A stretch of 64,000 nt of DNA from Bemisia tabaci (GCF_918797505.1 NC_092795.1:58130916-58194915); one strand, 5' to 3'. Counted from the first letter of the stretch, positions 1 through 11,826 are shown. The notes: generated by a model not told the origin, from the sequence alone. Program-made: numbers and translations.

Positions 1-811
1 GGCGCTCACACTCACACTCTCACACACGAGACGAGGACTGAGTCCGCGGGGAAGTGTTTAATGTTGCGTTTTAGGGTTGTTAAAACGGTAACCGGCCCGG
101 CTCCGGGCGAGGCGAGAGGACGCTCGCGAGAGGGTGCATGGGGTTAAACGGCTCGACATCTGCTCCGAGTATCCGCCACTTGGCCTTTAAAATCAAAACG
201 AACTATGTCCATTGTGACATGAGTCCTGTAATGCTTGTATTCTTATGGAGTTTAGAGCCTGTGTCAGAATGGATATAGTTCCTTTTGGTTTAAACGCGGC
301 CACTTGTGATTCGCTTGTTTCGCCGCCCCTCCTCTGGCCCCTACTAGTGCATAAATTAGTAGTTGAACTGTTTCTGATTTCAACACGATCGGTACGTGCA
401 CGGCTCTATTTGCCATTTTAATTGTATGCAGTTTTTGGCACATTTGCGCACAGGAACATTTTCCAAGTGGGTCAATCGCGCTAACCACAGGATAACCGTG
501 GAAATGAGCCATCCACCGCGATAATGTATATCATAGTTTTTTCCTCATTCCTGGTCTCCTTCTTCACTTAAAATTGGGCTTCATTTAAATTACGGAAAGT
601 GTGAATGCGGTGGTGAATCTAAATCCGTCATGATTTGATTCATGGATTTCATTTAAATTCCACTTTCGAATTGCAAGTTTTCATTTGCTTTCAGCCGCGT
701 GCACGTATATCAGTTTGCGGCTCAGGTGAATGAATTAAGAATGTTTATACTTGGCATTTCGATAACGGAACGCTATTCTAACTAACGCTAAGAACAATGC
801 AAGAATATGTG
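1..811. other. Non-coding stretch
   Basis: A CA/CT-rich microsatellite-like start covers roughly 8-28. Positions 218-256 resemble the centre of the fold-back at 9566-9688 (a 'gagtcctgtaatgc' core), so a decayed relative may lie here. No gene seen. Confidence 0.5.
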
Positions 812-915
812 AAGTTGGGTTCCAACCCAACATGCAACTATTTTAACTCCGGGGCGGGCCGGGTTGCATAGACTAGATTTTGCAGGCGAAATATGAGATC
901 TGTACACGGCCTCAC
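812..915 (-). repeat. Inverted copy of a local repeat unit
   Basis: Read on the minus strand this matches 1508-1612: a GATCTCA.ATTTCGCC stretch, then TATGCAACCCGGCCC and GGAGTTAAAATAGTTGCATG. With the copies at 1254 and 1547 it makes three related units around the GGGCTGATT element at 958-1234. Confidence 0.75.
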
Positions 916-957
916 GCGCTCGCGATAGACGGCTCTCGTGGTAAGGTACAGGTACTA

Positions 958-1234
958 CAGCGGGCCGATTATTGAAACTGATAGACACAGCGATAGACAA
1001 AGAAGACATATGGAGTATGGAGCGATCCTATTGGTGGACATGGTTGGTTCTTATGTACTAAGGAAGTAAATGATGGACTAACTGTCGGGTCTTTGGTGGG
1101 TTGCCGTTAGTTAGTCCATAACCTACCTCCTATGTCCACTGCCACCACCCGCTTCCACCAATAGGATCCCTCCAAATCCTTTTTGTCGTATTTGTCTATA
1201 GCTTTGTCTATCAGTTTCAATAATCGGCCTGCAG
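958..1234. mobile_element. GGGCTGATT-family MITE
   Basis: The left end (961-990) and right end (1201-1232) are inverted complements around the core GGCCGATTATTGAAACTG, followed by ATAGACA. Inner sequences (GATCCTATTGGTGG near 1024 and CCACCAATAGGATCC near 1155) also pair. No coding capacity. Related copies at 25370-25772, 34612-35309 and 46141-46337 show it is dispersed. Confidence 0.85.
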
Positions 1235-1253
1235 GTACGATTAGTGTTTTCTC

Positions 1254-1752
1254 CGAGCGAATGCAACCCGGCCCACACCAGAGTTAAAATTGCTCCACGT
1301 TGTGTCCGAACTTAGCCTCATATATCCCTCCATTTTTTTACGTTCAGTGTGTTATTCAAAGGCCGAGTTTGTCTTCTGGAAAGCATTTCAGTTTGATAAC
1401 GTAGCGTTACGAATCTGTGCAACAGGAGCGCCCGATTGGTTGGCCGAAATAAACGCCACTACTCACGCTCGAGAAAGACCCCAATTGTACCAGTATACCC
1501 TATCACGAAAGCCGTGAGCAGATCTCAGATTTCGCCTTCAAAATCGAGCGTATGCAACCCGGCCCACCGCGGAGTTAAAATAGTTGCATGTTAGATCCGA
1601 ACCCAATATTCGAATATTCCTCCGTTGTTCCACGCTCCGCGCATTATTTAAACGCCGAGTTTATTTTTCAGAAAGGCGTCTAGGTTGGTTTACGTAGCTC
1701 AATTTCTTTCGTAAAATTTTTCCTCTCCTAACTGGAGCGCCTAGAGGAAGTC
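1254..1752 (+). repeat. Direct duplication, period about 293 bp
   Basis: Units start at about 1254 and 1547. Both begin GAGCG.ATGCAACCCGGCCCAC and continue with comparable blocks: a CCTCC run, a GCCGAGTTT block, then GGAGCGCC. Divergence is considerable, so the duplication is old. A third, inverted unit is at 812-915. Confidence 0.7.
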
Positions 1753-4752
1753 ATTATTCTCGGATGAAAAGGAGGTAATGGGAAATAACGAAATGAATTT
1801 TTAACTGAAAATCGTGTTACTCAAGTTAATTTTGTATTCCAATGTATTACCAATTTTGTATTTCAAAATGTATCCTAGTTATTCAATCCTTTTCTCATAA
1901 TTATGTCATTGTGTTTTCAATTCCCCCCCCCCCTTTTTTTCTTTTTTTTCCTCAATCTCTTCAAACTTTCTCAATAGTTCTCATCAGGCTGGCAATGACA
2001 CAAATCTCCGGAAAATAGTAGCCAGGTTATGTCAATATTTTTAAATTTTGCTTTCATCAAGTCTTGAGTTGACCTAAAAAAATTGCTACTATAATGATTT
2101 AAAAAAAAATTGCTGCTTTTTTGTATATACACTCTCATGGTCCTGATTGTGAAAGTTGTAAAAATTGATTTGAATATCAGCCACTTACCGAGATCATAAC
2201 CAAAGCTAAAAAAGTCTTTATTCAAAATATCCATTATACAAATACGTGACCTTAAGTCCCTCCTCGACCTACCATTATTATTCCTCTTTTTCGGATTATA
2301 CCAATTGTTTGGCAATAAAGAGGGATTCAGTCGCGGTTGCCAGGCTTCGTCAACAACCGGGAAAGAATGCCTTTTTATTGGTGGTTTTCACCTCGACGCG
2401 GCAGCCTCTGTCGATGATTCCTGGCCCCTTTTGTGATGTCAAGTGAAAAGGACTCTTTTCTCCCACCCAGGTGCCCTTCCTCGATTATTTGCAGCTTGAG
2501 AGGGGTCTAATTTTTGATAAGTCACGTTATTATGAATCGAAAGTTCCCCGCATTATGTGTAGGCTACATGCTTTAGTTCCTCAGCCTACTTTTTTTTTTG
2601 TTTACTGTCGTATCAGAACCTTCGTCATTTCTCCGATCTTCATTCATGTCTCTTTGATCCCAGTTGGAGGTCTCACCAAATCTGAGCTCTTATACGGATC
2701 CGTTCTCTTCCCTCTCGTTCCGCTTTTTTCCCCCTTTCAAATTTAGTTTTTGTTCTTGAGCGCCTAATTAACACGAGTGAATGCTGAACTATATTGGTAA
2801 TTAAAAATGGCGGATCTACAGTGTTGTTATAAAAGATTCGGAAGTGGATCGATCAATTTATTCATGTTTTATGACTTAAATATGTATACAAAAGCGGAAA
2901 GGATTGCGATGTTCGATTGGACCATAGCTTCTGAGTTATTTCGAACTATTTGTCTACACCTGTAGTGCATCAATATTGAATAAGCACCAGTATGATGTAA
3001 GTTTCAGGGATTTAGTCTCACAAAAAGCCTCACCGTAATTTTATAATTATGATGTGGTAACTCGTCTGTACCTATCGAACATATCTGTTTCATATTAATC
3101 CTACATTTTACCCATTTTTCAATTAATTTTTTGTACTTTTTTAGCAAGTTTAGTAAATTAGTGTCGAAGATATCAAAGTATTAGTAGATGTGAATTGGAT
3201 AAAATGCGAGATGAAAAGTGATATAATTGTTTGTAAACTTTTACTTAAAGCTTCGTACGTTGCCTTGACTTCCCAAAGACAATCCGGTCTGAATAAGCGC
3301 CGAAAACCGCATGGCGAGCGACATTAGTCTACTAATGCTATGCTCAAAATGAACAAACGCGACCAAACTGCCGCAAGCAACTATTACTGCTCCCAAGCCG
3401 CTCACATTGCCTACCTAGGTCATTGAAGGCAAACTGGCTAGAATAATTGCTGAGAACTTAACGCACGGACAGAAAAGTATTAGTCTGCCTGTAAGGAAAA
3501 GTCATTTCAGTGGAGTGCTTCATACTTACTTGGCCCTCTTTTTTAGCTGCCTTTTTGGACCTTATCGAATATCTGAATTTTGAATGGCACGACGATTGAC
3601 TAAGGACTTTCCAAAAGGCCCTTCACGCTGACCTTGTATTCCTTTACCTCATCCTAGCGACAACCTTTCTTGATGCCCGAAGTTGTCGGTGGCGTTGCTT
3701 TTAATTTTGTGATGATTGATTTTAAAATGTTCAAAGTCAGCAAGTGGAAAGGAACCTCTCCAGGTCCCTTCGTTACTTCTATACATATAATTGACGGCAG
3801 GACCACCCATGCGAGTAACTGAGCTACCTTGAAGAGTAATGTAGATATAGCTGACTCGACGCACCTCGGTATGTCAGAAGCGCAGCTCATTTTTCCCGTG
3901 CAGGTGACAGTTCCCCGGTGGAGGAATCAGGAGCTGTCGCTAGGGAATTCCTAGTGGGATCAGGCGCCGGGCGCCTCGCTAGGAACATATGGGCCGCGTC
4001 GCGTCGCGGCGTCTTGAGCGCACGAGCGGGTTTGGCGTCGCGTCGCGTCGTGGCGTTTGCGAATTCCTGGCCCTTTGTTTGGCGCGGAGCTTGGGTTTGC
4101 TTGAGTTGGCAAGTGCTCCAGTCGAGTCGTGCTTCATACAAATTACGCTCATTATTGTCACTCGCAGAGGAGCATCCGTCCGCTTTGTCGCTTCACTTCC
4201 CGCCACCGCAGTGCCAGCTTGTTGCCCCTCATCCTGCCGTCCAAAGTACAAACGCGCCGTATCTCGATTCAACACTTTTTCAATTTTTTCCGGCAAAATG
4301 CTGTTTTACAGGAAAACTAGCGAATATTCATCCTTCATTTTTTCAATGCAACTCCGCCGCATCATTAAGAACCAAAAATGAAGCCGTTTGAATTTTGGCA
4401 ATTGAATTTTTTTGTAATAGAGCAGTGCGTTCTGGGTAAGAGGGGTAACATGAGTGGAGTTACGGCGCTCTTGCTGTGGCTGGCAGGATACCCGACACAC
4501 TCGCCACACTCAGCGAATTAATCCACTATTTTTCAAAGGGTGGAATTCCTAAAACGCCACCTTTTCCAGGAAAGACAAAAACTCCTCTGAAGCTCCCGTG
4601 GAGGAAGTAAGCCAGTAATCAAGTTTGATATGCATGTTGCACCTGTAATTCAATTGAATAATGGGTATGCAAATGATGTTGTCAAATTCCAAATCCAGGT
4701 AAAATCTCGAAAAACAACGAGAAAACTCCAATTTAACCGAACCTCACCTATT
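1753..4752. other. Non-coding stretch, about 3 kb
   Basis: No transposon end or gene recognised. It holds a run of 11 C at 1923-1933 followed by T runs. GCGTC pentamers recur at 3996-4011 and 4035-4052 in a GC-rich patch (3910-4110). The same GCGTC repeat reappears near 5298-5315. Confidence 0.5.
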
Positions 4753-4776
4753 CTAACCTAACCTAACCTTACCTAA
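4753..4776 (-). repeat. Short interstitial insect-type telomeric repeat
   Basis: About five units of CCTAA, one altered to CCTTA; the complement is TTAGG, the usual arthropod telomeric unit. It is much shorter than a telomere, so it is an interstitial tract or a chance simple repeat. Confidence 0.55.
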
Positions 4777-4821
4777 AGCATCGCGATATGTGATGTGACC
4801 AGATTCGACTAGGACTTACAA

Positions 4822-4956
4822 AGACTGCATTTTGCAATTACGGACTACAATTTCTGGCCCATCCGTAAAAACTCTTACGTACACAGGGGAACCTATGACA
4901 CATACGTTGTTCCTCAACTGAGCCATAAATTGTAGTTTCTAGTTGCAAAACAGTCT
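4822..4956. mobile_element. GGACTGC-family MITE
   Basis: It starts GACTGCATTTTGCAATTA and ends in a diverged inverted copy (GTTGCAAAACAGTC). Inner CAATTTCTGGC.CAT pairs with TGAGCCA.AAATTG. About 135 bp, no coding capacity. Relatives are at 23398, 25421, 26585, 26788, 31373, 55320 and 60492. Confidence 0.85.
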
Positions 4957-5744
4957 AATTTTCCTTCCAGGAGCGACTCGTTGGTCTGGAATTTGGTGGG
5001 CAGTCGGGCAACAGGGCGCGGAATCGCGATTGATATCCCAACGCGACGCCGCGACCGGCGGGCGGCACGTGTGATGTGCGAACTGGGCGAAGATTAGAGC
5101 ATAGCAGATGCAGCATTGCACCTCCCCTCTGGGTGCGATGCCCCGCGACCCGGGAGTTGGTGTTCCCTGTCCTGTGCATTTATTTATTCCCCCGTCCGCG
5201 GACGACCGCGACCCTGACCTTGCATCTCTATCCTAGATTTCGCCGTTTCACACGCTCGCAGTCGTTCACAGCCGCACGTTTCAATCCGATATTTTTAGCG
5301 CGTCGCGTCGCGTCGCTCCAAGCCACCCCGCTCATCAAGCGGATCCCCGACTCGTCTGCATCCTTTAATAAGCTCCTTCTAGTTGGCGCGCTCCAGGTTT
5401 TTTAATTGATCTGAAGCTGATGATACGAGGGCTTAAAAAGGTATTCGGACTATCCATAGGACCATCCAGACACTTCTAACCGGGGCGGGGGGGGGGGGGG
5501 GTGTGATGGGTTGAGCTGCGGAAGGGGTGTCGGAAGGAGTGTTGGGGGGCGTTCCTCAGAAAATTTTCGAAATTTTAAAGCAACTAACATGAGATTCGAG
5601 TCCATTTTGTCACGGATAGTTACCAAATGTAAGCGTTTACCGAGGCCACCCTTCTTCTTTCCACCTTCTTCTTACTCTTCTCCTTCCTCCTTCCTTCTTT
5701 CACTTCCTTCCTTCTTGATATTTCCATGTAATTATACTGTTACG
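4957..5744. other. GC-rich and low-complexity stretch
   Basis: GC/CpG-rich at about 4980-5340. A run of about 15 G is at 5487-5501. A plus-strand polypyrimidine tract of TTCC/TTCT units covers about 5650-5718. No gene seen. Confidence 0.5.
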
Positions 5745-5882
5745 CCTCTTTAGAGGTGTAAATGGCCTTAGATGCTAAAGCACCGCTTTAAAATAAAATT
5801 ATGTTTACTACTACTACTACCTCTTTGAGGTGTAATGGCCTTAGATGTTAAGCACCGCTTTAAAATAAATCTTTACTATACC
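5745..5882 (+). repeat. Tandem duplication of a 75-bp unit
   Basis: Unit 1 is 5745-5819 and unit 2 is 5820-5882. Both contain CCTCTTT(A)GAGGTGTAA, TGGCCTTAGATG and GCACCGCTTTAAAATAAA. The second has a few indels and ends in a TTCC polypyrimidine tract (5883-5930). Confidence 0.85.
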
Positions 5883-6200
5883 TACCTTCTTCCTTCCTTC
5901 CTTCCTTCCTTTCTTCCTTCTTCCCTTGTTTTAAAGCTAATCCTCCCCCTCCCCCGGATCCGCCGATGGGCCCTCCCTCTTCTTAAGCAAAGTCTCCCGA
6001 GGAATTTGTTGGATTCCAAAACTGAAACCAGCCAAAAATACAAATTCTCCCCTAAATTCTTTCACTATCTGGTAAAAAAGTTATACTTTTAGACGCAAAC
6101 CCTTCAGTTTTAGCTTGAGAGTTTTTAGGTTTAAATACAAACATTCTGTATTTATGAGTCTTATATGTGCATGTGCTTATGTGTTTTTCTATATCTAAAC
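5883..6200. other. Non-coding stretch leading to the splice-like motif
   Basis: Begins with the TTCC tract and becomes AT-rich. The tail (6190-6200) has CTAAAC, a possible branch point about 22 bases before the CAG at 6220-6222. Confidence 0.4.
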
Positions 6201-6229
6201 TTTGTTGTTTCTTTTGTTTCAGGTAAGTA
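6201..6229 (+). other. Recursive-splice-site-like motif 1
   Basis: A pyrimidine-rich tract (6201-6219, mostly T with a few G) runs into CAG|GTAAGTAA, with the junction between 6222 and 6223. A strong 3' splice site is thus directly followed by a consensus 5' splice site, the arrangement known for recursive (ratchet) sites in long Drosophila introns. Use of this site is inference; no transcript data are available. Confidence 0.5.
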
Positions 6230-6507
6230 AATTTCCATAATTTACCACCAAAAACTATGCGTAGCTGTCTCAATGCGGTAAGTCTACACCCTACCTTAGA
6301 CTACCTGTGAAGTAGGCGGAAGGAAGTATTTCAGCTAGGAATCAACATTTGGGCTCTACGAGAAAAATACTCTTCATTTCAATAGAATCAGGTAATTTTG
6401 GTGGAACGGTTTGAACCTAGGTAAATGCGATTCTCGAATTTTGCAGTGGTAGCACGAAGATACCTGTTGTATTAACAAGAAAACGCTTAAAACAATTAAA
6501 AGCCATG
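6230..6507. other. Non-coding stretch
   Basis: Nothing recognisable. A second CAGGTAA (6388-6395) has no polypyrimidine tract before it. Confidence 0.4.
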
Positions 6508-6700
6508 CTGCCGTATTACGGGAAAACGCAGCATAAGAATTCGAATGTTGCCAAATTTCTCCCAAGAAAAGATGTATTTTTCGGAAAAATCATGAATATA
6601 TTTCTGAAAATTTTTAGACACTTCTGATGAAGCTGCAAACTAAATTCTCTGAGAATCTGGACGATAAATTTGCATAGGTTTTTCAGAATCATTTATTTTA
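6508..6700. mobile_element. CTGCCG-family MITE, truncated
   Basis: The left end (CTGCCGTATTACGGGAAAACG, then ATTCGAATGTTGCCAAATTTC) and part of the interior are present. No right terminus is visible, so the right boundary is approximate. Confidence 0.65.
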
Positions 6701-7270
6701 TGAGACGAGATTTGATAACATCTCAAGGTTCATACTACGTTCTTTTTAGCACGTCAGAATGGTACAAAAAGAAATGGATCTTCGAAATTTATCAATTATC
6801 AGTTAGTAGAGTGCACCGTCCTAGGATTCGAGTCTTCTAGAACTTAAGTGAAAGAGAAAGCTCTTTAATGGGCTCTGAAGTGTCGCTAACAGTCGCCCGC
6901 GCACCCTCTCTTGGGGTTTTCTTCAATTTTATGCTCCTCGCCCACGAACGTGTGACAAAGCTCATGTTTCCGCATTGAGGTCTATTAATTTTGACATGGA
7001 GGCGAGGTAAAACGATCAAACATGATATTACCCGTTTTAAATTCTGATTTAACCCCGGGTTTTGTGGCCGAAACTCGAGAATGGAATAGAATACGACAGG
7101 GCCGAGTCGGGGCAGCGCGTGCATGTTCTTTTTATCGCTCTATGAAATAGAAAGATCTTGTTTTTGAATGTAAATAGCCTTATTATTTGCTTTCGACCCG
7201 ACGAGCCCACTCGGAAGCCAAGAATGCTGCTTCGCCAACCGGAACGCCGCGTGCGGCGTCCTCTCCTCTG
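6701..7270. other. Non-coding stretch
   Basis: No repeat end or exon recognised. A moderately GC-rich patch lies at 7190-7270. Confidence 0.4.
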
Positions 7271-7518
7271 CTGCTCTAAGGAAAAACGCCCTATGAACAC
7301 TAGAATGTTGCCAAGTTTCCCCCGATAAAAAATTATTCTGGTAGAATATTACGCTTATTTTTCTTGAAATTTTCAGGTGTTTTAGATTAAATTGCGGACA
7401 AAATTGTCTGAAAAATTGGATGGAAAATATTCACAATTTCTCCCGTAAATTCGTATTTTAAAAAAGGAGATTTGGCAACGACGGAAGGTTCTTACGGCGT
7501 TTTTACCCAGCACGGCAG
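7271..7518. mobile_element. CTGCCG-family MITE
   Basis: Left end CTGCTCTAAGGAAAAACGCC; right end GGCGTTTTTACCCAGCACGG plus CAG. The inner ATGTTGCCAA / TTGGCAACG pair and the family core TTGAAATTTTCAGG are present. Target duplication not clear. Confidence 0.85.
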
Positions 7519-7915
7519 TTCTCGAGTGTGGCCTCAACTTCTATTCACCAAACCACACTATTTGGGCAGCTTATTTTTCATCACGTTTTATTCGTTTCAA
7601 GCACCGGACAATTACATTCCTGAAAAGCTCGCTGCGTCCACGAATTTATCTCGAGAGTCGATCTGTGAGCTCCATTGTGAGAGGCAAGTAAAATTCCTCA
7701 ATTGAAACCAACTCAACTTAACGATCATCGGGATGCAAAGTCAATTTATTTTAATTTTTACTACAGTTTTCATCTCACGTCTGTTCGCAGAAAGATCCTG
7801 TCGAATAATTGTCTAAAAATCATTAACTCATACATTTCCTCAAAATTAAATATTTAATCAGAAAAATTCGGCCACGGTGAATCTTGATATGACATTTTTC
7901 CCTATAGCATGAAGG
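7519..7915. other. Non-coding stretch
   Basis: No recognisable repeat or gene; AT-rich after 7730. Confidence 0.4.
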
Positions 7916-8225
7916 AGGGGCCATTCAAGTATTACGTAACGCACTTTTTCCGATTTTTTTACCACCCCCCTCCCTTTGTAACGCACCTGTAACGCAGCCA
8001 GCTTCATCCCCTCCGCTTTTGAATTACGTAACGTGGCATGCCTCCCCCCCAATTTTTTAAAAAAAAATCAAGAAAACGCTGAAAAACAGCTTGAAAAAAA
8101 TCCGGAAAGGGAGGGATTTCTGATTTTTGCACGTTTTTTTCAAAGTCCTCCGGATTTGTTACGTATCACTGGGCGTTGACACCCCCCCCCCCCTAAGTGC
8201 GTTACGTAATAAATGAACAACCCCT
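7916..8225. mobile_element. TIR element with ATTACGTAACGCAC ends
   Basis: The left arm (about 7916-7950) has AGGGG, CCATTCAAG and TATTACGTAACGCACTTTTT. The right arm (about 8190-8225) is the complement: AAGTGCGTTACGTAATAAATGAACAACCCCT. AAGG lies just outside both ends, a possible 4-bp duplication. The interior has C runs and extra ACGTAACG copies. I recall similar ends from other arthropods, but cannot confirm it. Confidence 0.8.
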
Positions 8226-9565
8226 AAGGAGGGTTAGTACAGGGTATCACCAGATGATCCCTACATTCTATGGTGACTTCGCGTCTGTACCTCGTGCACG
8301 GCAATTTCGAGAGCTCAACGAACTCATATTTTCAACTCTTCGAGTGAGCTCCGGAATTTCGAGGAGTCGCTTAAGGTGAAGCCGAGCACACAGCCACTCG
8401 GAGCCCGATGTGCTAACCCCGGACGCCGGGGTTCTTCGGGGGTCTTGGATAGCTTCAATTCGCAGCCCCGTAAGTGCGAGTAAATTATCGGGGCGTTTGT
8501 CATCATTTACTTCACCTGCTCAGTGTTCCCGCGCGGCGCGGCGCCGTCCGTTCAACGCTCAATGTCGTTCATCCCTTCGCGCCAAGGCCGCCGCCTCCGC
8601 CGCGGCCCGTCTCGTCGTTTTATGCCCCCCATTCGCGCCCCTCGCCCCTCCCCCGGCCCTCCGGCCCGCTCCGCTGAAGTCGCTGATTTCGTAAGCGCTT
8701 TTCGGTTTTGTTCTTGCGTGTTGACCTGGAATGAGTCGCCGCGCTCCCATTGCACAACTTGGGCCAAGTCCTCGCTCCTCTCACGCTTATTTCCACGTGA
8801 GCCTTGGTGTCCATAAAACGCCATGTGTTCCGGGGCTCACGGGGAAATGGAGATATGCCTTTATGTCAGGAAAGCGACGGAGTGTGGGACGTTGATTCGG
8901 GATTTTCGGCAGCTCTAATTGCTCGCGTTGGAACAAAAGATCCCGAACTTCGTGTTCTCCTCCGACGATTTCGTTTGTGCCATGAACGCAGGGCGATTTC
9001 TGTTCAACCGTGGGTTGAATCTTCGAATCTGTTTACGTCCTTGAAAAAGGAAGCTCATTTGTTTTGTGTAATCTCGCTCCGCGTATAGAGTGAGAAATCT
9101 ATTGTGTACGTGCTTTTTCGCGCGTTTATTCGATGTATTTTTATGTCTTTTCCCTCGGACTTTTTACGCTCTTCTCCCTGTATCCGCGCGTAATTATAGA
9201 TTCGTGTACTCACTTAATTTCTTCTCCTGACGAGAGAAGAAAAGAACATGACACAAATTCACTGTCGTTGTGCCAAAAAAATGAGGAAAAACAGAAAATA
9301 ACGAGCTGTACACACACTTGATAGTCTAATCTTAACGCACTGAATAACCGTCCCAGCTTTGTGAGCTGGAATTACGAGAAATATTCCCATATATTTTCAG
9401 ATTGAGCTCTGATTATGGGATAACCACGGCTCATACATCGGAAATTTACGGCCCCTGTGCCCTTAACACGGACAGTATGTCAATGTAGCCTATATTTACA
9501 GTTATGTGACTCGCCATGGACATTACGAGTATTTCAGTGTGACTTGAAATGTACGGCCGTATTTG
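8226..9565. other. Non-coding stretch with CpG-dense patch
   Basis: About 8420-8680 is CpG-dense and gives several overlapping open frames on both strands, as GC-rich DNA does; none looks like a known protein. 8812-8880 carries GGGGCTCACGGGGAAATGGA and AGCGACG, resembling one arm of the fold-backs at 10293 and 34374. Confidence 0.5.
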
Positions 9566-9688
9566 AACGTATTTCTGCCAAACGGAGCTATGTGCACTAA
9601 GACATGAGCCCTGAGACCCATGAGAATACATGCATTACAGGGCTCACGTCAATATGCACATAGTTCTGTTTGACAGAAATACGTCCAT
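9566..9688. repeat. Fold-back repeat
   Basis: The arm at about 9566-9615 (GTATTTCTGCCAAACGGAGC, TATGTGCA, ATGAGCCCTG) is complementary to 9637-9688 (CAGGGCTCACG, TGCACATAGTTCTGTTTG, ACAGAAATACG). The intervening sequence has a small ATGCAT centre. No target duplication identified. Confidence 0.7.
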
Positions 9689-9777
9689 TTCACCTCGCGT
9701 CCTTCAGCATCTAACATTTTATCGATCAGAATTTTTGAGGGAATTCTGATGGGAGTAGTAGGTGGATAATTTTCAGC

Positions 9778-9956
9778 AATATCCGATCCGGGAAAGCACG
9801 GCAGTTGGAACCAAGATTCTCGGTTCCAGCCGTCGAAATTCGGTGTAAGTCTGCCGAAAACTCGGCGTAGTACAGCGAGCTTTCATCTCGGCCCGAGATA
9901 TGACAGGCAATGGAGTTTTGGTTCCAGTCGCTCAGCTTTCCGGGGTATGGATATTT
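9778..9956. repeat. Degenerate fold-back repeat
   Basis: AATATCCGATCCGGGAAAGC at the left pairs with GCTTTCCGGGGTATGGATAT at the right; inner TTGGAACCAAG pairs with TTTTGGTTCCAG. Many mismatches; boundaries approximate. Confidence 0.45.
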
Positions 9957-10292
9957 CTGGAGCATTTTTTCCCGTTTAACAACACTGATATCATTGAAAC
10001 TCATTGTTAGCAATCCTGACAGTATGATCGCTGCAATATTGTCGTGCCGTTGCTGTTGTTTTCACAGTTTTCTTTCACAATATATTTCTGAAGGAAAGGT
10101 CCTCCTATTTAATTCATTTTCGAAATTGCCCCGTCGTTAGCTGTATTGAGCAGGACGAGATCCGTGCGACTGCCGAGGAATTGTTTCGCAAAAGATTTGT
10201 GTGAAAGAAAAAAAACATGTGTTTATTCGATTCGCAATCTTGTCCGAAAGCAGACAAATTTAAATCATCGATTTTCTCCTCGCGGCGAGGAT
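9957..10292. other. Non-coding stretch
   Basis: No repeat ends recognised. Confidence 0.35.
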
Positions 10293-10419
10293 TTCGTCGC
10301 CCCTCTGACACAAGGGCGTATCTAGATTTACACGTGAGCCGTGTTTTACATATGAATCCATGCTTTCTGGGGCCCGTGCGGAAATCGAGATACGTCCATA
10401 CGTCAATGGAGCGACGATT
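10293..10419. repeat. Fold-back repeat, CGTCGC type
   Basis: TCGTCGCCCCTCTGACACAA with GGGCGTATCTAGATTTAC at the left pairs with GGAAATCGAGATACGTCC and CGTCAATGGAGCGACGA at the right. The same design as 34374-34500, with more mismatches. Confidence 0.7.
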
Positions 10420-11826
10420 TGTCTGCCACAGCCGGCCGCAGACTTCAGCAAGGTTTCTAATCAACTCCCCGCGCTGAAATCGCAGTGAGGATAAAGTGGG
10501 GGGAGGGGGGCGGGGTGGAGCGGGACGTACAAGGGCGCCAACAAGTGTTGAGCAATTTTTTGAATCACGTCCAAAATTGAATAGTGGGGTTCGGGAAAAT
10601 CGATTCTCTCGCCGGATTTAAAAGCTTCGTCGGGCAGGGTTATCGGCTTTCAATTTCGGGTTGCTCCGTTCTCGTGTCAGTCATCGTCGACTCATTTCCA
10701 GACGCAAGTAAATATTCACGAGAACGGTTCATCTCTCAGATTGCGAATCATTGCTTCTCGATCTGTTAAAAAAAGAGAACGAAATGGAAAATTCGGTTGA
10801 CTCGTAAAAATTGAGCAATTTTATTTTTATTTTCTTCCATCTGGTGATTGAATAATGTAAAAAGCTATATGCAAATGGAATTTTAGCAGGAATCATCTTC
10901 TTTAACGTATAATCTCAACTGTTTGACATCGTCTGTGTATTTTTTCACTTGTAATTTGCAGACTTTACTTCATAATCGGAGCGTAATGAAATACTCGCAC
11001 CACATATCCTCTCATGCAGTATCTGTGTTGTCATTAAAACGGATTTGTTATCACAGAACTTCTTCGGTGAAAGAAGAAAGAAAAAAGGGAGACCTTTTCA
11101 ATTTTTTCGTAGTACCAACAGAATTTCATTCCGGAAAAAAACGCTAATTCTAACTTCACTACAAGAGATTGTCGTGAATAAGTGATGATTTGGTTTTTCT
11201 GTACAGAGCCAGCTGAAGGAGGTCTCTTTTAAAAGCCAATGACTTCTTTCAAAACCTTTTATCGATCCTTTTTGTGTAATCAAAACAAGCTTACTATTAG
11301 TTCCTCAGTTCTCTTACTGGACTTTAATCAAAGTTGGTTACTCGGTAAAAGTGACTTAAAGTCACCGACGTGAATTCTTCCCCGGAAATTGAGCATAGAG
11401 GAAAAATAGGCGGTGGATGCCAGAACCCAAATTTTGTTGGCAGCGAACATACATTGCAAGTGTGTTTACCTTTGTTAATTGAACCCTGATTAATGGTTCG
11501 CACCGTTGAGGTTTTACGAGCGAGTCTAGCTTGCCGCAAATAAATCCCAACTCGCGGATTGCTCGAGTTAAGAATAGTGCACAAACGATTCCCAGTTGAA
11601 TTTGAGGATATGTTCATCCATCTCGCGGTCAACCACCCCAAAATGATGTTCACCCAGTTTGAGATCTATGCCCTGTAGCGCTATGAAAGTAAGCAGACAA
11701 AATAAGGAACTTGCTAGTCCTTTATAGCACCGAGCAGGAAACTCTGAAACCCGTGCTTTGCTGGATTTTCCCTCCCTTCCTTTTGCAAAATAAATTAGAA
11801 ATTTTGGCTTTTATTTTACATACCTA
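10420..11826. other. Non-coding stretch
   Basis: A G-rich patch lies at 10498-10530. No transposon end, exon or RNA gene recognised. Confidence 0.45.

Noticed and set aside
2440..2480. TTTTCTCCCACCCAG|GTGCCC as a splice motif
   Set aside because: The pyrimidine tract and CAG are good, but GTGCCC is a poor 5' splice site.
8410..8824. Cluster of Pro/Arg-rich overlapping frames
   Set aside because: CpG-dense DNA gives long frames on both strands; compositions are typical artefacts.
10217..10477. Similar short peptides from 10217-10477 (plus) and 34379-34582 (minus)
   Set aside because: Both lie on related palindromic fold-backs, so the similarity comes from the repeat, not from a gene.
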